Assembly (NCBI GenBank): GCA_020025195.1
Contig: JAHHSN010000002.1
Span: forward strand, 45,014-109,013
Length of the DNA stretch: 64,000 bases
DNA from: Angelakisella sp.
GTDB taxonomy: Bacteria > Bacillota > Clostridia > Oscillospirales > Ruminococcaceae
Direction: 5' to 3'
This document shows positions 50,794 to 60,526 of this stretch, in pieces. How positions within the stretch are numbered: position 1 is the stretch's first letter; the number at the start of each line of letters is the position of its first letter. The position numbers and the translations under genes are program-made. The notes beneath the pieces are model-generated. The model searched no databases, had not been told where the DNA came from, and was given only the letters and a program-made list of their open reading frames with translations.

Positions 50794-52200
50794 ATGCCAA
50801 AGTTCTGCGGGACTTACGAAAAAATCAGGACGTTAAATGATATCCCCGCCGAATGGCCGGTCACGGCAAAGAGCGGGGAGGATGTAAAAGATTCCGTCTT
50901 TTGCTGCATCAAAGGGCACACCTATGACAGCCACAAAGACGCGAAGGCGGTGCTGGACCGGGGCGCCCGCCTTCTTGTGACCGAGCGGCCGCTCGGCTTT
51001 TCCCGGGAAATCACCGTCCCCAGCTCCCGCGCGGCGTTTTCCGTGCTCACCGCGCGGCATTACGGCGAGCCTGCCCGCTTTATGCGGGTGATCGGCGTCA
51101 CCGGCACCAACGGAAAAACCACCACCGCCCATATGCTGCACTTCCTTTTGGAGGCGTCCGGCCGGCGGGCGGGTCTCATCGGGACCAACGGCGTCCGCTT
51201 TTTGGGGAGGACGCTTCCCTCCGTCGGGACCACTCCGGAGCCGCCCCTCCTCTATAAAAGCATTAAGGCCATGCGGGAGGCGGGCGTCACCGATCTTGTG
51301 ATGGAGGTTTCCTCTCAGGCGCTGGATCAGGAGCGATGCGCGGGGCTTTTCTTTGAGGCGGGGGTCTTTCTGGGGCTTACCCCGGAGCATCTGGACTACC
51401 ACCGGGAGATGGAAAGCTATTTTGCCGCCAAGAAACGGCTCTTTTCGCAGTCCGGCAAGGCTATCATCAATGGAGCCGACCCTTACGGGAAAAGGCTTCT
51501 GGAAGATTTCCCGGGGGCGGTCGTATTTTACCCGCCGCAGGCCCGCTCCCTTAAAATAGGGAAGTCGACAGCCCTCTGGCGGGGAAAGGAACTGGTCGTT
51601 CCCTTCACGGGGGAATTTTCCCTCACCGACGCCGTCGCGGCGGCGGAGACCGCCTGCTCTCTGGGACTTTCTCCCGAGACGGTGCGGGCGGCATTTCCCG
51701 GTTGTCCTCCGGTTTCGGGCAGGGGAGAGCTTCTATATAAGGGGGAGGAACGGCTTATCCTGCGGGACTATGCCCACACCCCCGATGCCCTTGGGAAAAT
51801 GCTTTCCGTCTTGCGAAAAATCCATTTTGGTCGTATCATAGTTCTGTTTGGCTGCGGCGGCGACCGTGACCGCCGGAAGCGCCCCCTCATGGGGAAACTG
51901 GCGGTGGAAAGCGCCGACCGTGTCATCCTTACCGATGATAACCCCCGCGGGGAAGCGCCAGAGGAGATCCTCAGAGATATTCTGGCGGGCATCCCGCAAA
52001 AAGACCGCGTCACCGTGGTTCGGGATCGCCACGCCGCGATTCGGAAAGCGGTGCGGGAGCTTCAGGAGGGAGACCTTCTTCTCCTGGCCGGAAAGGGACA
52101 CGAGACCGTCCAGATCTTTGGGGACAGAACCGTTCCCTTTGACGAAAAAACCATCGTAAAAGAAATCTTGGAAAGCGAGAATATTCCATGGAAAAGATGA
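50794..52200 (+). CDS. murE: UDP-MurNAc-tripeptide synthetase (meso-DAP adding)
   Basis: Adds the third residue to the peptidoglycan stem peptide. 468 residues: Walker A GVTGTNGKTTTAHM, the catalytic-domain stretch LVMEVSSQALDQ with the carbamoylated-Lys region after it, DYAHTPDALGKML, and DDNPRGEAPEEI. The DNPR motif is the signature of meso-DAP rather than lysine, in line with dapL/dapF in the window. Its end overlaps murF by 13 nt. Confidence 0.95.
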   Translation: MPKFCGTYEKIRTLNDIPAEWPVTAKSGEDVKDSVFCCIKGHTYDSHKDAKAVLDRGARLLVTERPLGFSREITVPSSRAAFSVLTARHYGEPARFMRVIGVTGTNGKTTTAHMLHFLLEASGRRAGLIGTNGVRFLGRTLPSVGTTPEPPLLYKSIKAMREAGVTDLVMEVSSQALDQERCAGLFFEAGVFLGLTPEHLDYHREMESYFAAKKRLFSQSGKAIINGADPYGKRLLEDFPGAVVFYPPQARSLKIGKSTALWRGKELVVPFTGEFSLTDAVAAAETACSLGLSPETVRAAFPGCPPVSGRGELLYKGEERLILRDYAHTPDALGKMLSVLRKIHFGRIIVLFGCGGDRDRRKRPLMGKLAVESADRVILTDDNPRGEAPEEILRDILAGIPQKDRVTVVRDRHAAIRKAVRELQEGDLLLLAGKGHETVQIFGDRTVPFDEKTIVKEILESENIPWKR

Positions 52201-53552
52201 CGATAAAAGAGATCGCGGAGGCGCTCGGCTGCTCCTATGGGGAGGAGCGGGACATTACCTCTCTCTGCACCGACAGCCGGGAGGCGGGGGAGGGCGCCCT
52301 TTTTGTGGCGCTCCCGGGCGAGCGTGTCAACGGTCATGACTATATCAACAAAGCCCTGGCGGCGGGCGCCGCCTATGCCGTGGCGGAGGAGCCGGGCGAA
52401 TATGAGCCGATGGAGCGGGTGCTGGCGGTTAAGAGCAGCCTCCGCGCCATTCTGGAGATTGCCGCCTGCTACCGGAAGAAGTTTTCCGCCCGGGTGATCG
52501 GCATTACCGGAAGCGTCGGCAAGACCACCACCAAGGAAATGGTGGCAGCGGTCATGGAATCGGCGTTCTGCACCCTCAAGACCGAGGGCAACCAGAATAA
52601 CGAGATCGGCGCGCCCAAGACGCTCCTGCGGCTGACGCCCGAGACCGAGGTCGCCGTGATCGAAATGGGGATGAGTGATTTCGGGGAGATCCGGGATCTC
52701 TGCTATGCCGCCCGCCCCATGATGGGCATTATCACCAACATCGGCGTTTCCCATATCGAGCGTCTCGGCTCCCGGGAAAACATTCTGAAGGCAAAGCTGG
52801 AGCTTGCCGAGGCACTCCCCGACGGCGCTCCGCTCATTCTTTCCGCGGATGACGATTTTCTCCGCGGCGTCGATTTCCCGCGGCTTCATGTGGTGCGCTA
52901 CGCGCTCCATCAGCCGGCGGATTTCACCGCCCGCATCACGGCGAGCCGTCCCGACCGGACGGATTTTATCATCACGGCGGAGGGGCAGGAGTATCCGGCC
53001 TCTCTCCCCGGAACGGGAGAACACCTTATAAAAAACGCGCTCGCGGCGTTTGCGGCGGGCAGGCTCATGGGAATCCCCGCGGAGCAGGCGATTGCCGCTC
53101 TCGGGAACTATGTCCCCAGCGGGATGCGGCAGCGCATGGAGGAGCATAGGGGCGTGACCCTTGTGGAGGACTGCTATAACGCGAGCCCCGATTCCATGCG
53201 GGCGGCGCTCATGACCCTCCGGGATTTTCCCGCCCACGGCAGAAAGGTCTTTGTAGCGGCGGATATGCTGGAGCTTGGCACCATCACCGAGGAAAGTCAC
53301 CGCGAAGTCGGAAGGCTGGCGGCCCGGTACCGTCTGGATGCCCTTTTTACCTGGGGCGAGGCGGCGCGCTTTGCGGCGGAGGAAGCAAAACAGGAGGGCC
53401 TCGGAGAGGTTTTCCATTTTGAAAAGAAGAAAGAGCTGGCGGCGGCACTTATGGCTTATGCAAAGCCCGGCGACGTTCTCTGGTTCAAAGCAAGCCACGG
53501 CATGGCGCTGGAAGAAGTCATCCGCTGGTTCAAGGAAAATGATGAGACGTAA
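52188..53552 (+). CDS. murF: UDP-MurNAc-tripeptide-D-Ala-D-Ala ligase
   Basis: Adds the D-Ala-D-Ala dipeptide, the last cytoplasmic stem step. 454 residues: Walker A GITGSVGKTTTKEMV, EMGMSDFGEIRDLC, and EDCYNASPDSMRAALMTL. The ATG overlaps the murE end (13 nt), so translation is coupled. Confidence 0.96.
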   Translation: MEKMTIKEIAEALGCSYGEERDITSLCTDSREAGEGALFVALPGERVNGHDYINKALAAGAAYAVAEEPGEYEPMERVLAVKSSLRAILEIAACYRKKFSARVIGITGSVGKTTTKEMVAAVMESAFCTLKTEGNQNNEIGAPKTLLRLTPETEVAVIEMGMSDFGEIRDLCYAARPMMGIITNIGVSHIERLGSRENILKAKLELAEALPDGAPLILSADDDFLRGVDFPRLHVVRYALHQPADFTARITASRPDRTDFIITAEGQEYPASLPGTGEHLIKNALAAFAAGRLMGIPAEQAIAALGNYVPSGMRQRMEEHRGVTLVEDCYNASPDSMRAALMTLRDFPAHGRKVFVAADMLELGTITEESHREVGRLAARYRLDALFTWGEAARFAAEEAKQEGLGEVFHFEKKKELAAALMAYAKPGDVLWFKASHGMALEEVIRWFKENDET

Positions 53553-53564
53553 AGGAAGTGCGGC

Positions 53565-54578
53565 ATGAATATTGCATCTGTTGTCATCGCCATCGTTTTG
53601 GCGTGCATGATTACCGCGGTTTGCGGTTTTTGGCTTTTGCCCATGCTAAGGAAGCTCCATTTTGGGCAGACTATCCTAGAGATCGGGCCCAAGTGGCACA
53701 AGGGAAAGCAGGGGACGCCCACCATGGGCGGTCTCATGTTCATCATCGGCATCCCGGTGGCGGTGGTGGTGGGCTACCTCTTTTTGCAGGCAGGCGCCCC
53801 CGCGGAAACCGCGCCGCAGTCCGCCATCCTGCGTTCCCGGATGTTTTACGGCGTTCTTCTGGCGCTGGCGCTCGGGTTCATCGGCTTTCTGGATGACTAC
53901 CTCAAGGTGGTGAGAAAGCAGAATGAGGGCCTCACCGAGGGACAGAAAATGGCGCTCCAGATCCTCTTCGGCGTCGCCTATCTCGCCCTCCTCTATGTGA
54001 GCGGCACCCGCTCCACCGTGGTCACCATTCCCTTTATCGGGTCCTTTGACTTCGGCGTCTTCTATTATGTTTTCGCGCTGTTTGCGATCATCGCTCTTTC
54101 CAACGCGGTCAACTTTACCGACGGCCTCGACGGACTGCTCTCCTCGGTGACCTTCGTGCTCAGCATCGGCTATATCGTCCTCACCATCCTGCTTGGGATG
54201 TGGGAGATGACCCTCCTCGCGGGGGCGCTCGCCGGCGGCTGCATCGGCTTCCTCTTCTGGAACCACTATCCCGCCCGCGTCTTTATGGGCGATACCGGCT
54301 CGCTTTTCATGAGCGGTATGGTGATCGCGCTTGCCTTTGGTACAGGACTTCCGTTCTTTGTGGTGCTTTTCGGCGTCATCTATGTCATCGAGATCGGTTC
54401 GGTTTTGCTGCAGCGCATCTATTTTAAGGCGACCCACGGTAAGCGCATCTTCAAGATGAGCCCCATCCATCACCACTTTGAAATGAGCGGCTACACCGAA
54501 AAGCAGATCGTCGTCATGTTTGCGGCGATCACCGCTGTCGGCAGCGCACTGGGGGTTTTGGCCCTTCACTTTATCTAA
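53565..54578 (+). CDS. mraY: Phospho-MurNAc-pentapeptide transferase
   Basis: Makes lipid I on undecaprenyl phosphate. 337 residues, ten membrane segments, with FLDDYLKVVRKQNEGLT, NAVNFTDGLDGLLSSV and the C-terminal HHHFEMSGYTEKQIVVMF. 12 nt after murF. The next gene is ftsW; murD, which normally lies between, is absent. Confidence 0.97.
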   Translation: MNIASVVIAIVLACMITAVCGFWLLPMLRKLHFGQTILEIGPKWHKGKQGTPTMGGLMFIIGIPVAVVVGYLFLQAGAPAETAPQSAILRSRMFYGVLLALALGFIGFLDDYLKVVRKQNEGLTEGQKMALQILFGVAYLALLYVSGTRSTVVTIPFIGSFDFGVFYYVFALFAIIALSNAVNFTDGLDGLLSSVTFVLSIGYIVLTILLGMWEMTLLAGALAGGCIGFLFWNHYPARVFMGDTGSLFMSGMVIALAFGTGLPFFVVLFGVIYVIEIGSVLLQRIYFKATHGKRIFKMSPIHHHFEMSGYTEKQIVVMFAAITAVGSALGVLALHFI

Positions 54579-54602
54579 AAAATTCGGCAGGAGGCGGGAG
54601 TA

Positions 54603-55778
54603 TTGCAGAAACCTCAGGAGTCTGCGGCAAAAAAGAAAGGGAAAAAGGCGAGGGAACGCCTCTTTATCCCCGCTTATGAGAATTCCAGCATGGACCTCAC
54701 CTTTTTGGTGCTGGTCCTATTGCTCTTGGTCTTCGGCCTTGTTATGATGTTTTCGGCAAGCTATGCCTATGCCTATTATTATGAGGGCAACAGCTTCCAC
54801 TATATTGCCCGTCAGCTCGTCTGGGCGGCGCTGGGCCTTGCCGCGATGTTTACCTTTTCGCGGGTCAATTTCCGCATCTGGCGAAAGCTCGCGTGGCCGC
54901 TCTTTCCGCTGACCGTCGTGCTGCTGGTGCTGGTCTACTTCATGCCCACCATCAATGATGCCCACCGCTGGGTCATTATCGGGGGCTTTCAGTTCCAGCC
55001 CTCGGAGCTTGCCAAATTCTCGCTTGTTCTGCTTTTTGCCCATCTTCTTTGCTCCAATGAAAAGAAGCTCGGACAGTTTAAGTACGGCATTTTTCCCTTC
55101 GCTGTGATCCTCGCGGTCTATGCGGGGCTCATCGTTAAGGAGCCGCACCTTTCCGCCACCATTCTGCTGGTCTCCATGGGCGCCATCATGCTGGTGGTGG
55201 GCGGACTTCCCGGCAAATGGATCGCCACCGGCGTGGGGCTGGTCGGCGCGGGCGCGGGCGCCGTCTTTTTGGTGCCGTCCCTCCGGGCACGTGCCATGGA
55301 ACGTATCAACATCTGGCTTGATCCCTCCATCGACCCTCTCGGTGTTGGATTTCAGCCACTGCAGTCGCTCTATGCCATCGGTTCGGGCGGACTGATGGGC
55401 AGTGGTATCGGCAACTCTCTGCAGAAGTACCTTTTCCTCCCGGAACCGCAAAACGACTTCGTCTTTTCGGTGGCGTGTGAGGAGCTGGGATTTGTCGGGG
55501 CACTCCTCATCATTCTGCTCTTCTCGCTTCTCATCTGGCGCGGCTTCACGATTGCCATCAAATGCCGCGACCGGTTCGGTTCTATGATAACGGTGGGCTT
55601 TATCGCTCAGGTGGGAGTGCAGGCGATCCTCAATATCGCCGTTGTTACCAACACCATACCCGCGACCGGCATCAGTCTGCCGTTCTTCTCCTACGGCGGC
55701 ACGGCGCTTGCCATCCTATTGGGAGAAATGGGCATCGTTCTGTCGGTGTCCCGACAAACGACACTGGAAAAGGAGTAG
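54603..55778 (+). CDS. ftsW: FtsW/SpoVE-family peptidoglycan glycosyltransferase
   Basis: 391 residues, ten membrane segments (first: FLVLVLLLLVFGLVMMFSAS), with the SEDS-family motif HRWVIIGGFQFQPSELAK and the C-terminal GISLPFFSYGGTALAILL. Polymerises septal glycan together with the PBP. TTG start: GGAGG and GGGAG lie just upstream and no ATG fits. A Lys-rich cytoplasmic leader of about 35 residues precedes the first membrane helix. Confidence 0.95.
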   Translation: MQKPQESAAKKKGKKARERLFIPAYENSSMDLTFLVLVLLLLVFGLVMMFSASYAYAYYYEGNSFHYIARQLVWAALGLAAMFTFSRVNFRIWRKLAWPLFPLTVVLLVLVYFMPTINDAHRWVIIGGFQFQPSELAKFSLVLLFAHLLCSNEKKLGQFKYGIFPFAVILAVYAGLIVKEPHLSATILLVSMGAIMLVVGGLPGKWIATGVGLVGAGAGAVFLVPSLRARAMERINIWLDPSIDPLGVGFQPLQSLYAIGSGGLMGSGIGNSLQKYLFLPEPQNDFVFSVACEELGFVGALLIILLFSLLIWRGFTIAIKCRDRFGSMITVGFIAQVGVQAILNIAVVTNTIPATGISLPFFSYGGTALAILLGEMGIVLSVSRQTTLEKE

Positions 55779-55782
55779 CGAT

Positions 55783-56913
55783 ATGAAAATCCTTTTTGCC
55801 TGCGGCGGCACCGCGGGTCACATCAATCCCGCTCTCGCGGTGGCTGCCCTTGTTCGTCAGGATCACCCCGAGGCGGAGATCCTCTTTGCAGGGAACCCGG
55901 ATGCCATGGAGGCGCGCCTTGTTCCTCAGGCGGGCTTTCGCTTTATGCCCTACCGTTCTCTCGGCATACAGCGAAAGCTCACCTGGCGCAATATAAAGTA
56001 TAATGTTCGGAGCGTAGGACTCCTCATGACCTCCCGCGCCCGGGCGAAGAAGCTGCTTCGGGAGTTTTCACCGGATCTCGTTTTCGGGACGGGGAGCTAT
56101 ATCAGCGCGCCTATCCTTTTGGAGGCCGCCCGGCTCGGCATCAAGACCATGACCCATGAGGCGAACGCCCTGCCCGGTGTTTCCAACCGCATGGTGGCGG
56201 AAAAGGTGGACCGCTTTCTGGTGGCGGTCCCGGAGGCCATCGAACGCCTGCCCGCCCGAAGCGACTACATCATCACCGGGAATCCTGTCCGCCCGGAGGT
56301 GCTTTCCGCGTCCCGGAGCGAGGCAAGAAAACGGCTTCGCATCCCCGAGGACGCGCTCTGTCTCCTTTCCTTCGGCGGCAGTCTCGGCGCGCAAACCATC
56401 AACCGCGCGGTTGCGGAGCTGATGGCGTGGCACGTTCCGGAGGGAAAGCTGCATCACATCCATGCCACCGGCTCCTATGGGAAGGAGCTTTTTCCGGAGA
56501 TGCTGCGGGAACGGGGCGTCCTCTTTGAGGGGAACCCCAACCTGGATATCCGGGAGTATATCAGCGATATGCCGGACTGCCTTGCGGCGGCGGATCTTGT
56601 CATCTCCCGCGCGGGGGCGATGACCCTTGCGGAACTGCAGTGCGCGGGGCGGGCCTCGGTGCTCATCCCCTCGCCCAATGTGGCGGAAAACCACCAGTAT
56701 CATAATGCCATGGTGCTGGAGGAGCACGGTGCGGCGGTGGTCATTGAGGAAAAAGATCTCACCGGGGAAAAGCTGGTGGAGATTGTCCGCTCTCTCACCG
56801 GGGACCCCGAAAAGCTTCGGATGCTCGGCCAAAACGCCCGTGCGATGGCGACCCCCGAGGCGGGCGAGACCATCGCGCGGGAACTGGAACGTCTTTACCG
56901 GGAAACCCGCTGA
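55783..56913 (+). CDS. murG: UDP-GlcNAc:lipid I GlcNAc-transferase
   Basis: Makes lipid II. 376 residues, GT-B fold: FACGGTAGHINPALAVA at the N-terminus, GSYISAPILLEA, SFGGSLGAQTINRAV and the acceptor-site ISRAGAMTLAELQCAGRASV. Start at 55783 follows AAAAGGAG; 4 nt after ftsW. Confidence 0.97.
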   Translation: MKILFACGGTAGHINPALAVAALVRQDHPEAEILFAGNPDAMEARLVPQAGFRFMPYRSLGIQRKLTWRNIKYNVRSVGLLMTSRARAKKLLREFSPDLVFGTGSYISAPILLEAARLGIKTMTHEANALPGVSNRMVAEKVDRFLVAVPEAIERLPARSDYIITGNPVRPEVLSASRSEARKRLRIPEDALCLLSFGGSLGAQTINRAVAELMAWHVPEGKLHHIHATGSYGKELFPEMLRERGVLFEGNPNLDIREYISDMPDCLAAADLVISRAGAMTLAELQCAGRASVLIPSPNVAENHQYHNAMVLEEHGAAVVIEEKDLTGEKLVEIVRSLTGDPEKLRMLGQNARAMATPEAGETIARELERLYRETR

Positions 56914-57015
56914 AGACAGGCCTTTTCGGCTTGACTTTCACCCCATTCGCGCCTTTGGCATAGAATACCCCAGCAGGCAGTGATGCCGAGTAACACTGGG
57001 GGAGAGATGGAAGTC

Positions 57016-58266
57016 ATGAAGGGATACAGGATCACCGGGGGAAACCCCTTGAGTGGCGCGGTGCCGATTCACGGCGCCAAAAACGCCGTCCTGCCCATTT
57101 TGGCCGCGGCGGCGGTCACGGGGGACTGCGAGATCGCAGGCTGCCCGGATCTGAGCGATGTGGAGGCGTCCTGCCGCATTCTGGAATGCCTTGGGGTAGA
57201 GACCCGCCGTGTGGGCGACCGCCTCTTTACCAAACGTGTTTCGGAGGGAGAACCGGTCATTCCGAAGCGATGGATGAGCGCCATGCGCTCCTCTATCCTC
57301 TTTTTGGGCGGGGTGCTGGCGCGGTATCACCGGGCGGAGCTTTGGCTCCCCGGCGGCTGTTCCCTCGGTCCCCGTCCTATTGACCTGCACCTCACAGCGC
57401 TCCGAAAGATGGGAGCGACCCTTCGCGAGGAGGAGAACGCCCTTTTCTGTGAGGCACCCCACGGGCTTCACGGTGCCCGGATCCGCCTGCCCTTTCCCAG
57501 CGTCGGCGCGACCGAAACCGTTCTGATTGCGGGGTCTCTCGCCTGCGGAGAAAGCCGCCTTCTCGGCGCGGCAAGGGAACCGGAGATCGACGATCTCATC
57601 GCCTTCCTTAAAACCTGCGGCGCCCACATCGAAAAAGAATCGGAGGACTCCATCCTCATCGAAGGGCGGGAACAGCTTTCCGGCGGGCGGCACACCGTCA
57701 TTCCGGACCGCATCGCGGCGGCTACTTATCTCGCGGCGGCGGCGGTCACCGGCGGAGAGGTCACCGTCTGCTGTCGGCCCGATCATCTCGCGGCGCCCCT
57801 CGACCTTTTTCGGGCGGCTGGCTGCCGTGTGATGAAAAGCGAAAGCGCCGTTACCCTTTCGGCCCCTCGCCGTCTTTTGGGGATGGGTTCGGTGGTGACG
57901 CTTCCTTATCCCGCCTTCCCGACCGACCTCGGTGCTGTTTTTATGGCGGCTGCGCTGAAAGCCGACGGCATTACCGCCTTCACCGAAACCATCTTTAAGA
58001 ACCGGTTCCGTCATGTGGAGGAGTTACGCCGCATGGGCGCGGATATCACCGTGATGGGCAATACCGCCGTGGTGGCGGGGGTCCCGAAGCTCTTTGGCAG
58101 CCGGGTGCGCTGTACCGACCTCAGAGGAGGGGCGGCAGTGGCGCTTGCGGCGCTGGGGGCCGAGGGCGAAAGCGAAATCCTTGAAATTTCTCACATTGAG
58201 CGCGGCTACGAAGCCTTTATTCCACGGCTTCGCCGGCTCGGCGCCAGGATAGAACCACTGGAATGA
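57016..58266 (+). CDS. murA: UDP-GlcNAc 1-carboxyvinyltransferase
   Basis: First committed step of wall synthesis, fosfomycin target. 416 residues, EPT fold: HGAKNAVLPILAAAAV, catalytic Cys in LPGGCSLGPRPIDLHL, and ETIFKNRFRHVEELRRMGAD. The Cys loop reads GGCSLG rather than the common GGCAIG, but keeps the Cys. I start at 57016, 9 nt after GGAGAG; an ATG three codons upstream would be too close to that site. In Bacillus a murB sits at this position. Confidence 0.94.
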   Translation: MKGYRITGGNPLSGAVPIHGAKNAVLPILAAAAVTGDCEIAGCPDLSDVEASCRILECLGVETRRVGDRLFTKRVSEGEPVIPKRWMSAMRSSILFLGGVLARYHRAELWLPGGCSLGPRPIDLHLTALRKMGATLREEENALFCEAPHGLHGARIRLPFPSVGATETVLIAGSLACGESRLLGAAREPEIDDLIAFLKTCGAHIEKESEDSILIEGREQLSGGRHTVIPDRIAAATYLAAAAVTGGEVTVCCRPDHLAAPLDLFRAAGCRVMKSESAVTLSAPRRLLGMGSVVTLPYPAFPTDLGAVFMAAALKADGITAFTETIFKNRFRHVEELRRMGADITVMGNTAVVAGVPKLFGSRVRCTDLRGGAAVALAALGAEGESEILEISHIERGYEAFIPRLRRLGARIEPLE

Positions 58267-58287
58267 TAAAAAAGAAGGAGGGCTCCC

Positions 58288-59094
58288 ATGCCTGCAAAAC
58301 AGAACCAGAAGCGTGCGGGTCGCCGCAGAAGGAGATTCACCTTTCTGCTCTTAGTGCTGGCGGTGCTGACCGCGGCGACTTTCGTTATGGCGACGGTTTT
58401 CTTCAAGATAGAGACTATCAGCGTGAGCGGGGACGGGCGCTACTCCTCCGAGGAGATCATTGAATTCACGGGGCTCACACCGGGGAAGAATATCTTCACC
58501 GTCTCGGAGGAGCGGCTCACCGCGCTGCTCCGCCCCGAGTTCCCCTATATCGATTCCGTCTCGGTGGTGCGGCATCTGCCCAATCACCTTGAGATCGTCA
58601 TTCATGAGTATCAGGATCTTTACGCCTCGATGAGCGCGCAGGGGCGGGTCACCGTGATGAGCGCGGATGGCTATGTGATGGAGCAGTGCGCCTCTCTGCC
58701 GGACTATACCTGCCTCATTTTAGGCGGGGATTTCTCGGCCTATCCCGCCGGACAGCGCCTGCCGGAGGAATGGACGCCTGCCTTCCAGACGCTCTCGGAG
58801 CTTCTGCCGCGGGTCGAGGAGGCAGGGCTTTCCGAGGCGCTCGGCTATGTGGAGATTTCTGATCTTCTGGACATGAAGCTTCTCCTTTATGACCGCGTGC
58901 TGGTCCTTCTGGGGAGCGACTATGAAATGGAGACCAAGCTCCTCACCGCAAAGACCGTGATCGAGCAGGAACTTGAGCAGAATTACACCGGAACGCTCAA
59001 CGTTTCGGTGCTGGGACGGGCCTTCAGCCATGCCTATCCTCCGGAGGAAATCATCAATCCACAATATCTTGCGATTCTCTCCGCAGGGGGATGA
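58288..59094 (+). CDS. ftsQ: FtsQ/DivIB cell division protein
   Basis: 268 residues: very basic N-terminus, one membrane segment (FTFLLLVLAVLTAATFVMAT), a POTRA domain (FFKIETISVSGDGRYSSEEI) and a beta domain. Part of the divisome with FtsL. AAGGAGG site; 21 nt after murA. Ends just before the ftsZ promoter. Confidence 0.9.
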   Translation: MPAKQNQKRAGRRRRRFTFLLLVLAVLTAATFVMATVFFKIETISVSGDGRYSSEEIIEFTGLTPGKNIFTVSEERLTALLRPEFPYIDSVSVVRHLPNHLEIVIHEYQDLYASMSAQGRVTVMSADGYVMEQCASLPDYTCLILGGDFSAYPAGQRLPEEWTPAFQTLSELLPRVEEAGLSEALGYVEISDLLDMKLLLYDRVLVLLGSDYEMETKLLTAKTVIEQELEQNYTGTLNVSVLGRAFSHAYPPEEIINPQYLAILSAGG

Positions 59095-59112
59095 CAAAAT
59101 GTGGCGTTTCTG

Positions 59113-59141
59113 TTGCAATCAGAAAAAACGCATGATATAAT
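59113..59141 (+). promoter_or_regulatory. Promoter of ftsZ
   Basis: TTGCAA (59113-59118), 17-nt spacer, TATAAT (59136-59141). It gives ftsZ a start independent of the mraZ promoter. Confidence 0.85.
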
Positions 59142-59176
59142 ATTATAAGCATATTTACTGGGAGGCGGACAGGCTT

Positions 59177-60289
59177 ATGAACATTGAACTGGACAACGCT
59201 TTGGATAAAGCTGCCTCGCTCAAAGTCATTGGTGTCGGCGGTGGCGGCGGCAACGCAGTCAACCGCATGATCAAGTCGGGCATGAGCAGTGTTGAATTTA
59301 TTTCCGTTAATACCGATAATCAGTCTTTGCGCTTCTCCAGCGCGTCATATAAACTCCATATCGGCGAAAAGCTGACCCGTGGTCAGGGCGCCGGCGGAGA
59401 TCCCTCCAAGGGAGAAAAGGCGGCGGAGGAAAGCGCAGATGAGATCACGTCTGTTCTCAAGGGAACGGACATGGTCTATATTACCGCAGGCATGGGCGGC
59501 GGCACCGGCACCGGTGCGGCGCCTGTCATCGCACGCATCGCGCACGAGATGGGCATCCTGACCGTAGGCGTGGTAACCAAGCCCTTCGAGTTTGAGGGCA
59601 AACGCCGCATGGAGCAGGCTACGGCGGGCATCGAGCGCCTCAAGGAGCACGTGGACGCCCTGCTTGTTATCCCGAACGAGCGTCTTCGCAACATTTCCGA
59701 GGAGCGGATCACTCTGCTCAACGCCTTCAGCAAGGCCGACGAGGTCCTCATGCAGGCGGTACAGAGTATCTCCGACCTCATCAATATCCCCGGCGTCATC
59801 AATCTGGACTTCGCGGATGTCACCGCCATCATGAAGGATGCGGGCTTTGCCCATATGGGCCTCGGACAGGCTTCCGGTCCCAACAAGGCAGAGGAAGCGG
59901 CACGCGCCGCGATTGCTTCTCCGCTTCTGGAGACCTCCATCAACGGCGCCAAGGGCGTGATCGTCAATTTCCTTTCCTCCCCCGATATCGATCTGGAGGA
60001 CATCAATACGGCTTCGATGATGATTCACGACGCCGCTCACGAGGACGTCAACCTCATCTGGGGTGTTTCCTTTGATGAGAAGATGGAGGACGAGCTTCGC
60101 ATCGTTGTCATCGCGACCAATTTTGACCATGAGTCCGGCTACCGCATCCCGACGCCTCCTGAGGCGAAGGATTCCGAAGCGGAAGCCGATGCTTCCGCGG
60201 AGGAGAACGCAGAGGAGGAGCTGGAGACTGCTCCCGGCGATATCGACCTAACCGATATCATCCGTCTTCTCAACGAGCGGGAGAGATAA
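59177..60289 (+). CDS. ftsZ: Cell division protein FtsZ
   Basis: Tubulin-like GTPase that forms the Z-ring. 370 residues: [18 protein letters not shown], the tubulin signature [19 protein letters not shown], and [15 protein letters not shown]. After an acidic linker of about 30 residues the tail reads [16 protein letters not shown]. This differs from the usual DIPxFLRxR peptide that contacts FtsA and SepF. No ftsA precedes it, so membrane anchoring may rely on SepF or another protein. Confidence 0.97.
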   Translation: MNIELDNALDKAASLKVIGVGGGGGNAVNRMIKSGMSSVEFISVNTDNQSLRFSSASYKLHIGEKLTRGQGAGGDPSKGEKAAEESADEITSVLKGTDMVYITAGMGGGTGTGAAPVIARIAHEMGILTVGVVTKPFEFEGKRRMEQATAGIERLKEHVDALLVIPNERLRNISEERITLLNAFSKADEVLMQAVQSISDLINIPGVINLDFADVTAIMKDAGFAHMGLGQASGPNKAEEAARAAIASPLLETSINGAKGVIVNFLSSPDIDLEDINTASMMIHDAAHEDVNLIWGVSFDEKMEDELRIVVIATNFDHESGYRIPTPPEAKDSEAEADASAEENAEEELETAPGDIDLTDIIRLLNERER

Positions 60290-60334
60290 AGCAGAAGGAC
60301 AGCGGTCTGCTGAAGTTTATTTTAGAAATGGAAG

Positions 60335-60371
60335 CGGCGGGTTTCACAGGTTAAGTGGACCCGCCGTTTTT
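60335..60371 (+). terminator. Terminator of the dcw cluster
   Basis: CGGCGGG (60335-60341) and CCCGCCG (60360-60366), with inner TCAC/GTGG, followed by five T residues. Confidence 0.85.
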
Positions 60372-60439
60372 GTACCCCGAAGCGAGGGATGGGGGAAGAA
60401 AATTTGTCCCCATGGGTCGAATTTATTTTTGCCCATCCC

Positions 60440-60468
60440 TTGTATTATTTTTCGTAATATGATAGAAT
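60440..60468 (+). promoter_or_regulatory. Promoter of the hydrogenase gene
   Basis: TTGTAT (60440-60445), 17-nt spacer, TAGAAT (60463-60468). Confidence 0.65.
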
Positions 60469-60526
60469 AAAGAAAATGACAATTATTTAACAAAGTTTCA
60501 GAGCCAAAGCCGAAAGGAGATAGCAT

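Noticed and set aside
60470..60500. A TTAACAA half-site upstream of the hydrogenase, resembling a Rex half
   Set aside because: The mirrored half is missing at the right distance, so it is not a Rex palindrome.
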